5,792 nucleotides of DNA from assembly GCA_016793585.1 (NCBI GenBank), contig JAEUJR010001134.1, forward strand, positions 1 to 5,792. The letters run 5' to 3'. The notes beneath the pieces are model-generated. The model worked only from the letters and a program-made list of their open reading frames with translations. It was not told the origin of the DNA and did not search any database. Both the position numbers and the translations under genes were made by a program. Below, in pieces: positions 1-5,676 of the stretch. The stretch comes from Archangium sp. GTDB taxonomy: Bacteria; Myxococcota; Myxococcia; Myxococcales; Myxococcaceae. Numbering within the stretch: position 1 is the stretch's first letter; each line of letters opens with the position of its first letter.

Positions 1-1
1 G

Positions 2-313
2 GTCTTCGCTGGCGCGGCGAAGGGTTCCAACTGGTGGTGGGCGGTTCCGGGCGTGCTCGGAGCGTTCGTCACGGCCGTGTACGTGCTGCGCGCGTGCAAG
101 GCGATCTTCTGGGGCCCGCCGCCGCAAGGTGAGTTCGCGCACCTCGAAGACGTTCGTCGCACCGAGTGGGCCGCGCCGCTCGTGCTGGGGACGCTGCTCG
201 TCGTCTTCGGCTTCTGGCCGCGGGTGCTGCTCGACTTCATCGACGTCGCGTCGCAGGGCTACCTCGGCCGCCTTCCCGCCGTCGTCGCGCTCGCGCAGGT
301 GGTGTCGCCATGA
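2..313 (+). CDS. nuoM: NADH-quinone oxidoreductase subunit M, C-terminal part (5' end outside window)
   Basis: This is the last 103 codons of an antiporter-like membrane subunit of respiratory complex I, which takes part in proton translocation across the inner membrane. What is visible is a transmembrane stretch leading into YVLRACKAIFWGPP, matching the conserved 'Y-hydrophobic-...-F-hydrophobic-GP' segment near the end of NuoM. A polar loop (HLEDVRRTEW) and a last helix ending in FGFWPRVLLDF follow, equivalent to the usual 'GxYPxPxLD' ending. The frame is open from the first base. Its TGA overlaps the nuoN ATG (ATGA at 310-313), the typical M-N arrangement, which argues for NuoM rather than the related NuoL. 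The proton-channel lysines and glutamate of this subunit lie upstream of the window and cannot be checked. Confidence 0.9.
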   Translation, partial: VFAGAAKGSNWWWAVPGVLGAFVTAVYVLRACKAIFWGPPPQGEFAHLEDVRRTEWAAPLVLGTLLVVFGFWPRVLLDFIDVASQGYLGRLPAVVALAQVVSP

Positions 314-1746
314 ACGCCTGGCTGCAGGTCTTCTCGCTCGACTTCGCGGTGGCCGGCGCGGCGATTCTCATTCTCGCGCTCGACGCCATGGGCGGCATCT
401 CGGGCCGCATGCTGGGCTGGCTCACGGCCGCGCTGCTCGGCGGTGTGCTCGTCGCGAGCTTCTTCTTCGACCCCGCTGGCGCGGTGCCGCACGGCGTCTA
501 CGTGGCCGGCGCGTGGGTGCTCTTCTTCAAGCGCGTCTTCCTCGTCGCAGGAATTCTCGCAGTGCTGGGCAGTCTCGACTGGCTCTCGGAGCGAACGCCG
601 CGACGTCAAGCTGAGTACTACGCGCTCATGCTGTTCAGCCTCACCGGCATGATGGTGGTGCCGGGCGCGCGTGACTGGGTGCTGCTGCTGGTCGCCTTCG
701 AGTTGATGGGCATTCCCCTCTACGTGCTCGCCGCATGGGCGAAGACCGATGGACCCGCCGACGAGCCGAAGCTGGGCCCCGAGGCCGGCATGAAGCTGTT
801 CGTCACCGGCGCCGCGAGCTCGGCCTTCACGCTCTTCGGGCTCGCGCTGGTGATCGGTGAGACGGGCTCGACCGCGCTCTCGGCGCTGCCCGCGCAGGCC
901 ACGGTGCTCACCCACGTCGGCATGATGATGGTGATCGCCGGCATGGGCTTCAAGCTGGGCGCGGTGCCATTCCACATGTGGGTGCCCGACACGTACCAGG
1001 GCGCGCCGACGCCGTTCGTCGCGTTCCTCTCCGTCGCTCCGAAGGCGGGCGGGCTCGCGGCGCTGACGGTGGTGACGCTGTCGGGCTGGGGCTCGCAGCA
1101 AACGTTCTGGGCGCCGGCCATCGCCGTCATCGCCGCGGCCAGCATGGTGGTGGGCAACATCTTCGCGCTGCCGCAGACCGACGTTCGACGTCTGCTCGGC
1201 TTCTCGGGCGTCGCGCAGATCGGCTACGTGCTGGTCGCGCTCGGTGCGGGCTCGCAAGAGGGCGTCGCGATGGCGCTCTTCTTCATCGCCACCTACGTCT
1301 TCACGAACCTCGGCGCGTTCCTCGTGGTGCACGCGGCGGCGCAGAGCAGCGGTGGGCATGAGACGGCGAAGCTGGCGGGCCTGTCACGGCGCTCGCCGTG
1401 GCTCGGCGCGTCGCTGCTCGTCTTCCTGCTCTCGCTCGCCGGCATTCCCTTCGTCGTCGGCTTCTGGGCGAAGCTGTTCGTCTTCATGGCGGCGTGGCGC
1501 GCGGGCCTCGGCGGGCTCGTCGTGCTGGGCCTCGTCGTCGCGGTCTTCGGCCTCTTCTATTACCTGAGCGTCGCGCGCTCGACGTTCATGGCCGACGGCA
1601 CGGCCCAGGAGCCGATTCGCGCCGGCCTCGCGCTCAAGCTGTCGATCGCGGTGTGTCTGGTGGCGGTCGTGGGGCTTGGGCTGTGGCCGAAGCCGCTGGT
1701 CGACGAAGCGAACCGCGCCGCGAGCGCGTTCATGCAGAGGCACTGA
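310..1746 (+). CDS. nuoN: NADH-quinone oxidoreductase subunit N (complex I proton-pumping subunit)
   Basis: This is a complete 478-residue antiporter-like subunit of the complex I membrane arm; the length is normal for NuoN. The protein is almost entirely hydrophobic, with about 14 membrane segments. Expected charged residues of the half-channels are present: Glu131 in AFELMGIPLYVL, Lys162 in PEAGMKLFVTGAASS, Lys215 and His222 in GFKLGAVPFHMWVPD, Lys245 in FLSVAPKAGGLA, and Lys388 in SLAGIPFVVGFWAKLFVF. The segment DVRRLLGFSGVAQIGY (residues 291-306) is also a family hallmark. The ATG at 310 overlaps the nuoM stop codon and has AGGTGG at 297-302, seven bases upstream. The same frame stays open further upstream, but that extension reads antiparallel-style low-complexity Arg/Ala within nuoM and is not plausible. 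The only small deviation is Ala instead of the usual Gly just before Lys388. No key residue is missing, so the subunit should be functional. Confidence 0.97.
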   Translation: MNAWLQVFSLDFAVAGAAILILALDAMGGISGRMLGWLTAALLGGVLVASFFFDPAGAVPHGVYVAGAWVLFFKRVFLVAGILAVLGSLDWLSERTPRRQAEYYALMLFSLTGMMVVPGARDWVLLLVAFELMGIPLYVLAAWAKTDGPADEPKLGPEAGMKLFVTGAASSAFTLFGLALVIGETGSTALSALPAQATVLTHVGMMMVIAGMGFKLGAVPFHMWVPDTYQGAPTPFVAFLSVAPKAGGLAALTVVTLSGWGSQQTFWAPAIAVIAAASMVVGNIFALPQTDVRRLLGFSGVAQIGYVLVALGAGSQEGVAMALFFIATYVFTNLGAFLVVHAAAQSSGGHETAKLAGLSRRSPWLGASLLVFLLSLAGIPFVVGFWAKLFVFMAAWRAGLGGLVVLGLVVAVFGLFYYLSVARSTFMADGTAQEPIRAGLALKLSIAVCLVAVVGLGLWPKPLVDEANRAASAFMQRH

Positions 1747-1751
1747 GGAGG
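1745..1751 (+). promoter_or_regulatory. Ribosome binding site of the hemerythrin-like gene
   Basis: GAGGAGG overlaps the nuoN stop codon (TGA at 1744-1746) and lies five bases before the ATG at 1757. It selects this start over an open-frame start at 1676 inside nuoN. The overlap suggests translation of this gene is linked to termination of nuoN. Confidence 0.8.
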
Positions 1752-1756
1752 CCGTC

Positions 1757-2209
1757 ATGAGCCTGGAGCACAGCAAGATTCGCCGCATCATCCTCGTCGA
1801 GCACGAAGGCCTGCGCATCGGCATGCGAGGCATCGAGTCGAAGCTCGAGCTCGTCGCCTCTGGAGACGTCGGCGCGATCAAGGAGACGCACCAGGCGCTC
1901 CAGACGCTGCTCGAGACCTTCGTTCGGCACATCGAGCACGAGGAGCGCATTCTTCGCCCCGTGCTGCAAACGGTCGACGCGTGGGGGCCGGCGCGCGTCG
2001 CCTCGATGGACGAGGAGCACACCGTGCAACGCAAGCAGGTCACGCGGCTCGCGCAGATGGATGCGGTGAACGACCCCGCGAAGTGGGCGACTGAGGTGCG
2101 CGCGTTCGCCACCGAGCTGCTCGCCGACATGGCCGATGAAGAGAAGACCTGTCTGTCACCCGACGTGCTTCGCGACGACATCATCGCGGTCGGCCCCGAC
2201 AGCGAGTGA
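1757..2209 (+). CDS. Hemerythrin-like (HHE-type) iron-binding protein
   Basis: This 150-residue, mainly helical, soluble protein has no signal peptide. It shows the pattern of a four-helix hemerythrin-like domain that normally holds a non-haem di-iron centre binding O2, NO or iron. Helix 1 carries His16 in VEHEGLR. Helix 2 carries His58 and Glu62 in RHIEHEERILRPVL, a classic HxxxE followed by a 'LxP' turn. Helix 3 carries His88 in DEEHTVQRK. Helix 4 has ADMADEEKTCLSPDVL, which keeps Glu128 and the same 'LxP' turn but has Asp124 where the repeat of helix 2 predicts His. The gene starts 10 nt after nuoN and sits 33 nt before a ferredoxin gene, so it is probably co-transcribed with complex I. 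Possible roles are oxygen or NO sensing, iron handling or Fe-S protection; none can be chosen from sequence. The domain assignment is by motif only. A di-iron site with one carboxylate swap, or a degenerate non-binding domain, both remain possible. Confidence 0.78.
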   Translation: MSLEHSKIRRIILVEHEGLRIGMRGIESKLELVASGDVGAIKETHQALQTLLETFVRHIEHEERILRPVLQTVDAWGPARVASMDEEHTVQRKQVTRLAQMDAVNDPAKWATEVRAFATELLADMADEEKTCLSPDVLRDDIIAVGPDSE

Positions 2210-2230
2210 TTCACCACCGTCGTCACCCCC

Positions 2231-2236
2231 AGGAGG
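2231..2236 (+). promoter_or_regulatory. Consensus ribosome binding site of fdxA
   Basis: AGGAGG is a perfect Shine-Dalgarno core six bases before the ATG at 2243. It is the strongest such site in the window and suggests the ferredoxin is made in larger amounts than its neighbours. The 33-nt gap around it shows no convincing promoter. Confidence 0.85.
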
Positions 2237-2242
2237 CATCAC

Positions 2243-2578
2243 ATGCCGTACGTCGTCGCTGAGCCGTGCATCAAGTGCAAGTACACCGACTGTGTCGAGG
2301 TCTGTCCGGTGAACTGTTTCTACGAGGGCGCCAACTTCCTCGTCATTCACCCGACCGAATGCATCGACTGCGGCGCGTGCGAGCCCGTGTGCCCGACGAA
2401 GGCCATCTTCCCCGAGGGCTCGTTGCCTTCGGAGTGGGCCGAGTACACCGCGCTCAACGCGCAGTACGCCGGGCAGTGGCCGCAGATCGCCGCCAAGAAG
2501 GAGCCCATGGCCGACGCCGAGGCCTTCAAGGACAAGACCGGCAAACGGTCGATGCTCGACCCCGCGCCGTTCAAGTAG
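2243..2578 (+). CDS. fdxA: Seven-iron ferredoxin ([3Fe-4S][4Fe-4S]), FdxA / ferredoxin I type
   Basis: This 111-residue soluble electron carrier closely follows Azotobacter vinelandii ferredoxin I as I recall it, with every cysteine shifted by one residue for the initiator Met. Cys9, Cys17 and Cys50 would bind the [3Fe-4S] cluster, and Cys21, Cys40, Cys43 and Cys46 the [4Fe-4S] cluster. Cys25 is the conserved free cysteine beside the [4Fe-4S] cluster and Cys12 is the other non-ligand cysteine. Diagnostic stretches are [20 protein letters not shown] and [12 protein letters not shown]. The region after residue 60 ([17 protein letters not shown], then DAEAF) matches the C-terminal extension that separates this class from short 2[4Fe-4S] ferredoxins. 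The start is fixed by AGGAGG six bases upstream. It lies in a probable operon behind nuoN and the hemerythrin-like gene, implying a role linked to respiratory electron transfer or redox protection. Its physiological partner cannot be read from the sequence. Confidence 0.97.
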   Translation: MPYVVAEPCIKCKYTDCVEVCPVNCFYEGANFLVIHPTECIDCGACEPVCPTKAIFPEGSLPSEWAEYTALNAQYAGQWPQIAAKKEPMADAEAFKDKTGKRSMLDPAPFK

Positions 2579-2623
2579 CGAACGGGAGTTGCACGTGGGC
2601 CGCGGGCGTGGGGTCATCGACCG

Positions 2624-3484
2624 GTGACCATCACCAACCAGCCCGTGGCCCTTCGTGGTGTGAACCTGGCAGCCGGCTACGCGATCGCGTCGGCCGTGCT
2701 GCTGGTGTCGAACATGCTCGTCTATCGGGTCTTCTCGATGGGCCGTGTCGAGGCGATCCAGGCTGGCTTCGAGCTGCTGTGGTTGGGCGCGGCGGTCGTG
2801 CTGGCGGTCGGCGTCATCTTCATTGGGACGGCGATCGACCGACCCGGCCTCGCGTGGGCGCTCGTCGGGCTGATCGCGGTGAGCTCGCTCTTGAGCCTCG
2901 GCTTCACGCTCGCGCGAACGTTCGCGGCCGACAAACACTGGCTGTGGTCGCTGTTCTCGGTGCCCTCGAACCTGTTCGGGTTGGCTGAGCGAATCGTCTT
3001 CGCCGTCTTCTTCGTTCAGCTCTGTGGGCCGAAGCACCCGTGGGCGCTGATGGTCGGGCTCGTCCTGGGTGGCATCGGCGTGCTGCGAACCGTGTTCTCG
3101 ATGGGGCTGCCCTTCATCATCTCGAGGGTCGGCGGCGAGGGCCTGATGACCTGGTACCCGTGGGTGCTGGGGGTGATGAGCCTGGTCGGCATCAGCGCGA
3201 TGGTGGCGCTCGTCCTGGCGGCGAGGGCGCAGATCATGAGTTCGAGCTCCGAAGCGGCAGCGCCCCGGCCCGCGGCCGAAGAGGCGCCGCCGCCGAGCCC
3301 CGCTGCAGACTTCGGCATCGGCGCGGTCATGCTGCTGGTGGGCCTCGGCGTCTCGGTGGCGTCGTACGCGGTCGCCTCGTCGGGCAGCGGCGGAGGTCGC
3401 TACCTCATTGCCACTGGCTTCATCGGCGTCGGCCTCGGGCGCCTGATTCGCGGCCTCATTCGGCTGTCGAAGTCCCAGCCGTAG
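2624..3484 (+). CDS. Multi-pass inner-membrane protein of unknown function
   Basis: I do not recognise a named family over the full 286 residues. About eight membrane segments are visible, near residues 15-35, 48-70, 77-97, 117-135, 141-158, 177-200, 230-252 and 260-279. The first six form one block. A Ser/Ala/Pro/Glu-rich linker (about 205-228) joins it to a C-terminal helical hairpin whose loop is SSGSGGGRY and which ends in RLIRGLIRLSKSQP. That Gly-rich two-helix module resembles small hairpins seen at the ends of other bacterial membrane proteins; this is my impression, not a database result. The GTG start at 2624 is the only start codon in this frame between the fdxA stop and the first membrane segment. 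It has no good Shine-Dalgarno sequence; GGGAG at 2584-2588 is too far away. The frame is the same as fdxA, separated by its TAG and 45 nt. It is probably the last gene of the nuo-linked run. No catalytic or cofactor motif is seen. Confidence 0.85.
   Translation: MTITNQPVALRGVNLAAGYAIASAVLLVSNMLVYRVFSMGRVEAIQAGFELLWLGAAVVLAVGVIFIGTAIDRPGLAWALVGLIAVSSLLSLGFTLARTFAADKHWLWSLFSVPSNLFGLAERIVFAVFFVQLCGPKHPWALMVGLVLGGIGVLRTVFSMGLPFIISRVGGEGLMTWYPWVLGVMSLVGISAMVALVLAARAQIMSSSSEAAAPRPAAEEAPPPSPAADFGIGAVMLLVGLGVSVASYAVASSGSGGGRYLIATGFIGVGLGRLIRGLIRLSKSQP
3239..3307 (+). other. Low-complexity linker between membrane blocks
   Basis: Codons 206-228 of the membrane protein encode four serines and then alternating Ala, Pro and Glu (SSSSEAAAPRPAAEEAPPPS). 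This is a flexible, probably disordered linker between the six-helix block and the C-terminal hairpin. With six helices before it, the linker should be on the same side of the membrane as the N-terminus. Confidence 0.7.
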
Positions 3485-3496
3485 GGCTCGCGGCCG
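3485..3496. other. 12-nt gap between convergent genes
   Basis: The TAG of the plus-strand membrane protein (3482-3484) and the stop of the minus-strand gene (TCA on plus, 3497-3499) are separated by only 12 bases. There is no stem-loop followed by a T-run, so no intrinsic terminator fits here for either direction. Confidence 0.85.
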
Positions 3497-4093
3497 TCAG
3501 AAGCTGAAGGTGCACTCGCGAATGAGCTGCTTCATCGAGTTCGCCTCGACGCCCGATGCGCGCCAGTCCCAGGGGAAGCCCAGCCACGGGCCCTTCACCT
3601 TCACGAGGCTGATGCCCATGCGCGTCTCGACGCGTTCGCTCTTCTTCTCACGCGAGTTGCACGTGCCGACGACGGTGAGAATCGCCGCGTCGCCTTCGAG
3701 CAGCTGAATGCCGCCGAACCAGCCGAAGCCGGTGTTGGGCTTGAAGCCGCCGAGCAGGCTCACCACGTCACGGTTCTCGATGCGGGTGCGCAGCTCCTGG
3801 GCCGCGAGCTGGCCGCCGACCTGCTTCACCGTCGAGCCCACCGCACCGCCGAGCAGGTTCGCCAGCGACTCACCCAGCGAGCCCGCAGCGTCTTTCATGC
3901 CGGCGGCGGCCATGGCCACGCTGAGGTCGACGGGCAGCTCGGCGAAGCGCGAGAGATCGGCGTACTGCATCACCACCGGCAGATCGCCCTGCTCGATGGC
4001 CTGCTGAAGCCGCAGCACCGAGAAGTGAGGCGTGCACCGGAACAGGAACGCGAGGACGAGGCCGATGACGCCGAGGGTGAGGAGCTTTTTCAC
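3497..4093 (-). CDS. DUF2939-like membrane-anchored protein
   Basis: This 198-residue protein has an N-terminal hydrophobic segment (residues 3-19, after MKK) that would act as an uncleaved anchor or a signal peptide. Arg precedes Cys20, so a lipoprotein lipobox is not supported. Directly after it comes HFSVLRLQQAIEQGD followed by QYADLSRF. This matches the pattern I associate with DUF2939: a short helix 'L-x-Q-A-I-x-x-G-D' and then 'xYVDFxxL'. The middle (60-100) is Ala/Gly-rich and helical. Residues 118-175 are rich in Gly and Trp with beta-like segments, including an FGWFGGIQLLEGD stretch and a repeated charged run REKKSERVE. The start codon is GTG at 4093-4091, with GGGAG only two bases upstream; the signal-like N-terminus supports it. 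It lies nine bases after the barrel-like lipoprotein gene and is probably the last gene of that run. No enzymatic function is known to me for the family. Confidence 0.75.
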   Translation of the reverse strand: MKKLLTLGVIGLVLAFLFRCTPHFSVLRLQQAIEQGDLPVVMQYADLSRFAELPVDLSVAMAAAGMKDAAGSLGESLANLLGGAVGSTVKQVGGQLAAQELRTRIENRDVVSLLGGFKPNTGFGWFGGIQLLEGDAAILTVVGTCNSREKKSERVETRMGISLVKVKGPWLGFPWDWRASGVEANSMKQLIRECTFSF

Positions 4094-4102
4094 TGCTCCC
4101 GT

Positions 4103-4807
4103 CTAGCCCAGGTCGAAGAACCAGCCGAACTGCAGCTGAATCGTTCCATTCGAAAAGCGGGCAGGGTCGGTGAGGTAGCCCACCTGCAGGCCCCACGACG
4201 CTGGCGCACGACGGAACGCGCCGAGGGTGAAGCCGGCGTGAACGACGCTCGTTGGCGGCAGCACCTGGCTCAACCCCAACCTCGAGAAGCCGCGGCGCTC
4301 GGACAACGAGGCGCCGACGACGAACTCCCAGCGCTCGAGCTGCAGGCCGTAGAAGAGCGGCACGCCCCATTCGACGTGCGCCCAGAGCGGAAGCCCGAAG
4401 CGGCCCGAGAGCGCAGCGCCACCGAGCAGCCCCGTCGACACCACGTGCGTCACCGCGCCCGTCTTCGCGCGCACCATCTCACCCTTCACGTCAGCGCCGA
4501 GGCCGAACTGAAAAGCGCGCTCGGGTGCCAGCACCTGCCCCAACGCCTGCGCCGAGACCCCGACGTCGAAGCGCGAGCCGAGGCCATAGCGGCCGCTCAG
4601 CCGCAGCTCGGGCAGCGGAATGCCGTCGGGGTAGTCGGTGCAGCGCGTGAGGCCGAGCAGGGGCCCCTGTGAGGGATCGCCACAGAACGCCGACGCCGAG
4701 AGCTGACCCCCGACGCGGAAGCGGCCTTGATCGACGACCGACGCGGTCTGCATCGGCACCACGGTTGCGCACCCAGTCAGCACGCAGAGCAGCCCGAGCG
4801 TTCTCAT
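4103..4807 (-). CDS. Predicted outer-membrane barrel-like lipoprotein
   Basis: This 234-residue protein starts with a lipoprotein signal peptide, MRTLGLLCVLTGC, with lipobox LTGC and acylation at Cys13. The mature part is dominated by short alternating polar/hydrophobic stretches with glycine turns, for example GRFRVGGQLSASAF, ELRLSGRYGLGSRFDVGVS, HVEWGVPLFYGLQL and TIQLQFGWFFDLG at the end. These suggest a beta-barrel or beta-sheet protein of the outer membrane. Cys42 and Cys56 flank a short loop and could form a disulfide. I do not recognise a named family. The ATG at 4807 is chosen because it opens the signal peptide and has GGAG eight bases upstream; a longer frame from 4849 adds charged residues that would spoil the signal. 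The ATG overlaps the esterase stop codon (ATGA, 4804-4807), indicating translational coupling. No ligand or transport substrate can be inferred. Confidence 0.8.
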   Translation of the reverse strand: MRTLGLLCVLTGCATVVPMQTASVVDQGRFRVGGQLSASAFCGDPSQGPLLGLTRCTDYPDGIPLPELRLSGRYGLGSRFDVGVSAQALGQVLAPERAFQFGLGADVKGEMVRAKTGAVTHVVSTGLLGGAALSGRFGLPLWAHVEWGVPLFYGLQLERWEFVVGASLSERRGFSRLGLSQVLPPTSVVHAGFTLGAFRRAPASWGLQVGYLTDPARFSNGTIQLQFGWFFDLG

Positions 4808-5631
4808 CGCGCACGCTCCAGCAGCCAGTCGACGATCTTCGAGGTCCACCGCGTGTCGTAGAGCGGCAGGTGCCCGGTGCCTTCATGTGTCCACAGCTCG
4901 ACCGCGCTTCGTGGCGCGCAGCCGTCGATGATCGACTGCTGCGTCTCGGGCTCTGGTTTGCCGAGCAGATCGAGCCGCTCGCCTTCCTTCCACGTTCCGG
5001 TGCAGCCGTTGCGGGCTCCGAACCGGGCGCCGGTCTCACGCGCCGAAGGGTACAGGCCGGGCACGCCTTCGATGGGCACCGAGGTGTCCTGATCGCCGTG
5101 CGCCAGCAGAATCGGCACGGGCTGGCCAACCCCACAGCGCAGCGGCGCCTCGAACGTCGAGCCCGAGACCGCCACCACGCCCGCCACGACGTCGCTCGCA
5201 TCACACGCCAGCCGCAGCGACATGAACGCACCGTTGCTGTGGCCGACGAGGAAGACGGCTCCGGGCTTCACCGGGTAGCGCGCCTTCACGTCTTCGACGA
5301 GCGCACGAAAGAAGGCCACGTCGTCGACCGGCAGTTGCTCGAAGTTGCAGCACGCCCCGGTCGCGTCCCAGAAGCGCTTGCCGAGCCGATCGACGGTGCC
5401 GTTGGGCAGCGCGTAGAGGAACTGCTTCGCGTCGATCTGCCCCGAGACGGGAAAGAGAATGTCCTGCCCGCGGCCGGTGACGCCGTAGCCGTGCAGCATG
5501 ACGATGAGCGGGAGCGGCGTCTTTCCGTCGTAGCCCGAAGGAACGCGCACCTCGTACGCGCGGCCCAGCACGGCGTGATCGGGAACGCAGGCGACGAGCA
5601 GCAGCGCGCCGAGACTCAGGAACCGAAGCAT
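4804..5631 (-). CDS. Lipid-anchored alpha/beta-hydrolase esterase, polyhydroxybutyrate-depolymerase / LpqC-like
   Basis: This 275-residue secreted serine esterase has a lipoprotein signal peptide with lipobox LVAC (Cys15). The alpha/beta-hydrolase features occur in order: the oxyanion-hole loop LHGYG (46-50), nucleophile elbow GHSNG with Ser132, acid Asp182 in HGDQDTSVP, and His254 in GTGHLP. The family pattern around PLIVMLHGYG, LYALPNG and WDATGACCNFE places it with the polyhydroxybutyrate depolymerase / feruloyl-esterase-like group that includes LpqC. Six cysteines in the mature region (94, 95, 143, 166, 210, 238) suit an exported, disulfide-bonded enzyme. The substrate cannot be told: short-chain polyesters, feruloylated or acetylated polysaccharides are all possible. 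A GTG at 5670 would give a longer product, but ATG at 5631 directly opens the signal peptide and is preferred. A GAGGTG at 5647-5652 lies 15 bases upstream, longer than usual spacing, so the start carries some doubt. It is coupled by ATGA overlap to the barrel-like lipoprotein. Confidence 0.9.
   Translation of the reverse strand: MLRFLSLGALLLVACVPDHAVLGRAYEVRVPSGYDGKTPLPLIVMLHGYGVTGRGQDILFPVSGQIDAKQFLYALPNGTVDRLGKRFWDATGACCNFEQLPVDDVAFFRALVEDVKARYPVKPGAVFLVGHSNGAFMSLRLACDASDVVAGVVAVSGSTFEAPLRCGVGQPVPILLAHGDQDTSVPIEGVPGLYPSARETGARFGARNGCTGTWKEGERLDLLGKPEPETQQSIIDGCAPRSAVELWTHEGTGHLPLYDTRWTSKIVDWLLERAR
4816..4819 (-). promoter_or_regulatory. Ribosome binding site of the barrel-like lipoprotein
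   Basis: GGAG on the minus strand lies eight bases before the ATG at 4807, inside the end of the esterase gene. Together with the signal peptide it selects this start over the open-frame position 4849. Confidence 0.6.
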
Positions 5632-5676
5632 GAGGCCCGAGATAGTCACCTCAGCGCACGCCCGCCGCACGAAGTG

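Noticed and set aside
259..1359. Long minus-strand open frame of 366 codons opposite nuoN
   Set aside because: Its product is a low-complexity Arg/His/Glu-rich chain typical of the reverse frame of a high-GC gene, and it lies opposite an unmistakable NuoN.
1384..2226. Minus-strand open frame of 280 codons opposite the end of nuoN and the hemerythrin-like gene
   Set aside because: The translation is Ser/Arg-rich without any recognisable domain, and the plus strand explains this region with motif-supported genes and ribosome binding sites.
2579..2623. Possible weak hairpin (CACG...CGTG, about 2592-2610) after fdxA as a terminator
   Set aside because: The stem is only four base pairs with a large loop and no T-run follows, so it does not qualify as a terminator.
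2156..3037. Minus-strand open frame of 293 codons opposite fdxA and the membrane protein
   Set aside because: It is Arg/Asp/Gly-rich low complexity, antisense to the clearly identified ferredoxin.
4025..4672. Plus-strand open frame of 215 codons opposite the barrel-like lipoprotein
   Set aside because: Its composition is Arg/Ala/Glu-biased with no domain. The minus-strand reading has a signal peptide, a lipobox and coupled start and stop codons.
4491..5231. Minus-strand open frame of 246 codons in another frame across the esterase and lipoprotein genes
   Set aside because: It is an Arg/Ser-rich out-of-frame shadow of two genes that are supported by motifs.
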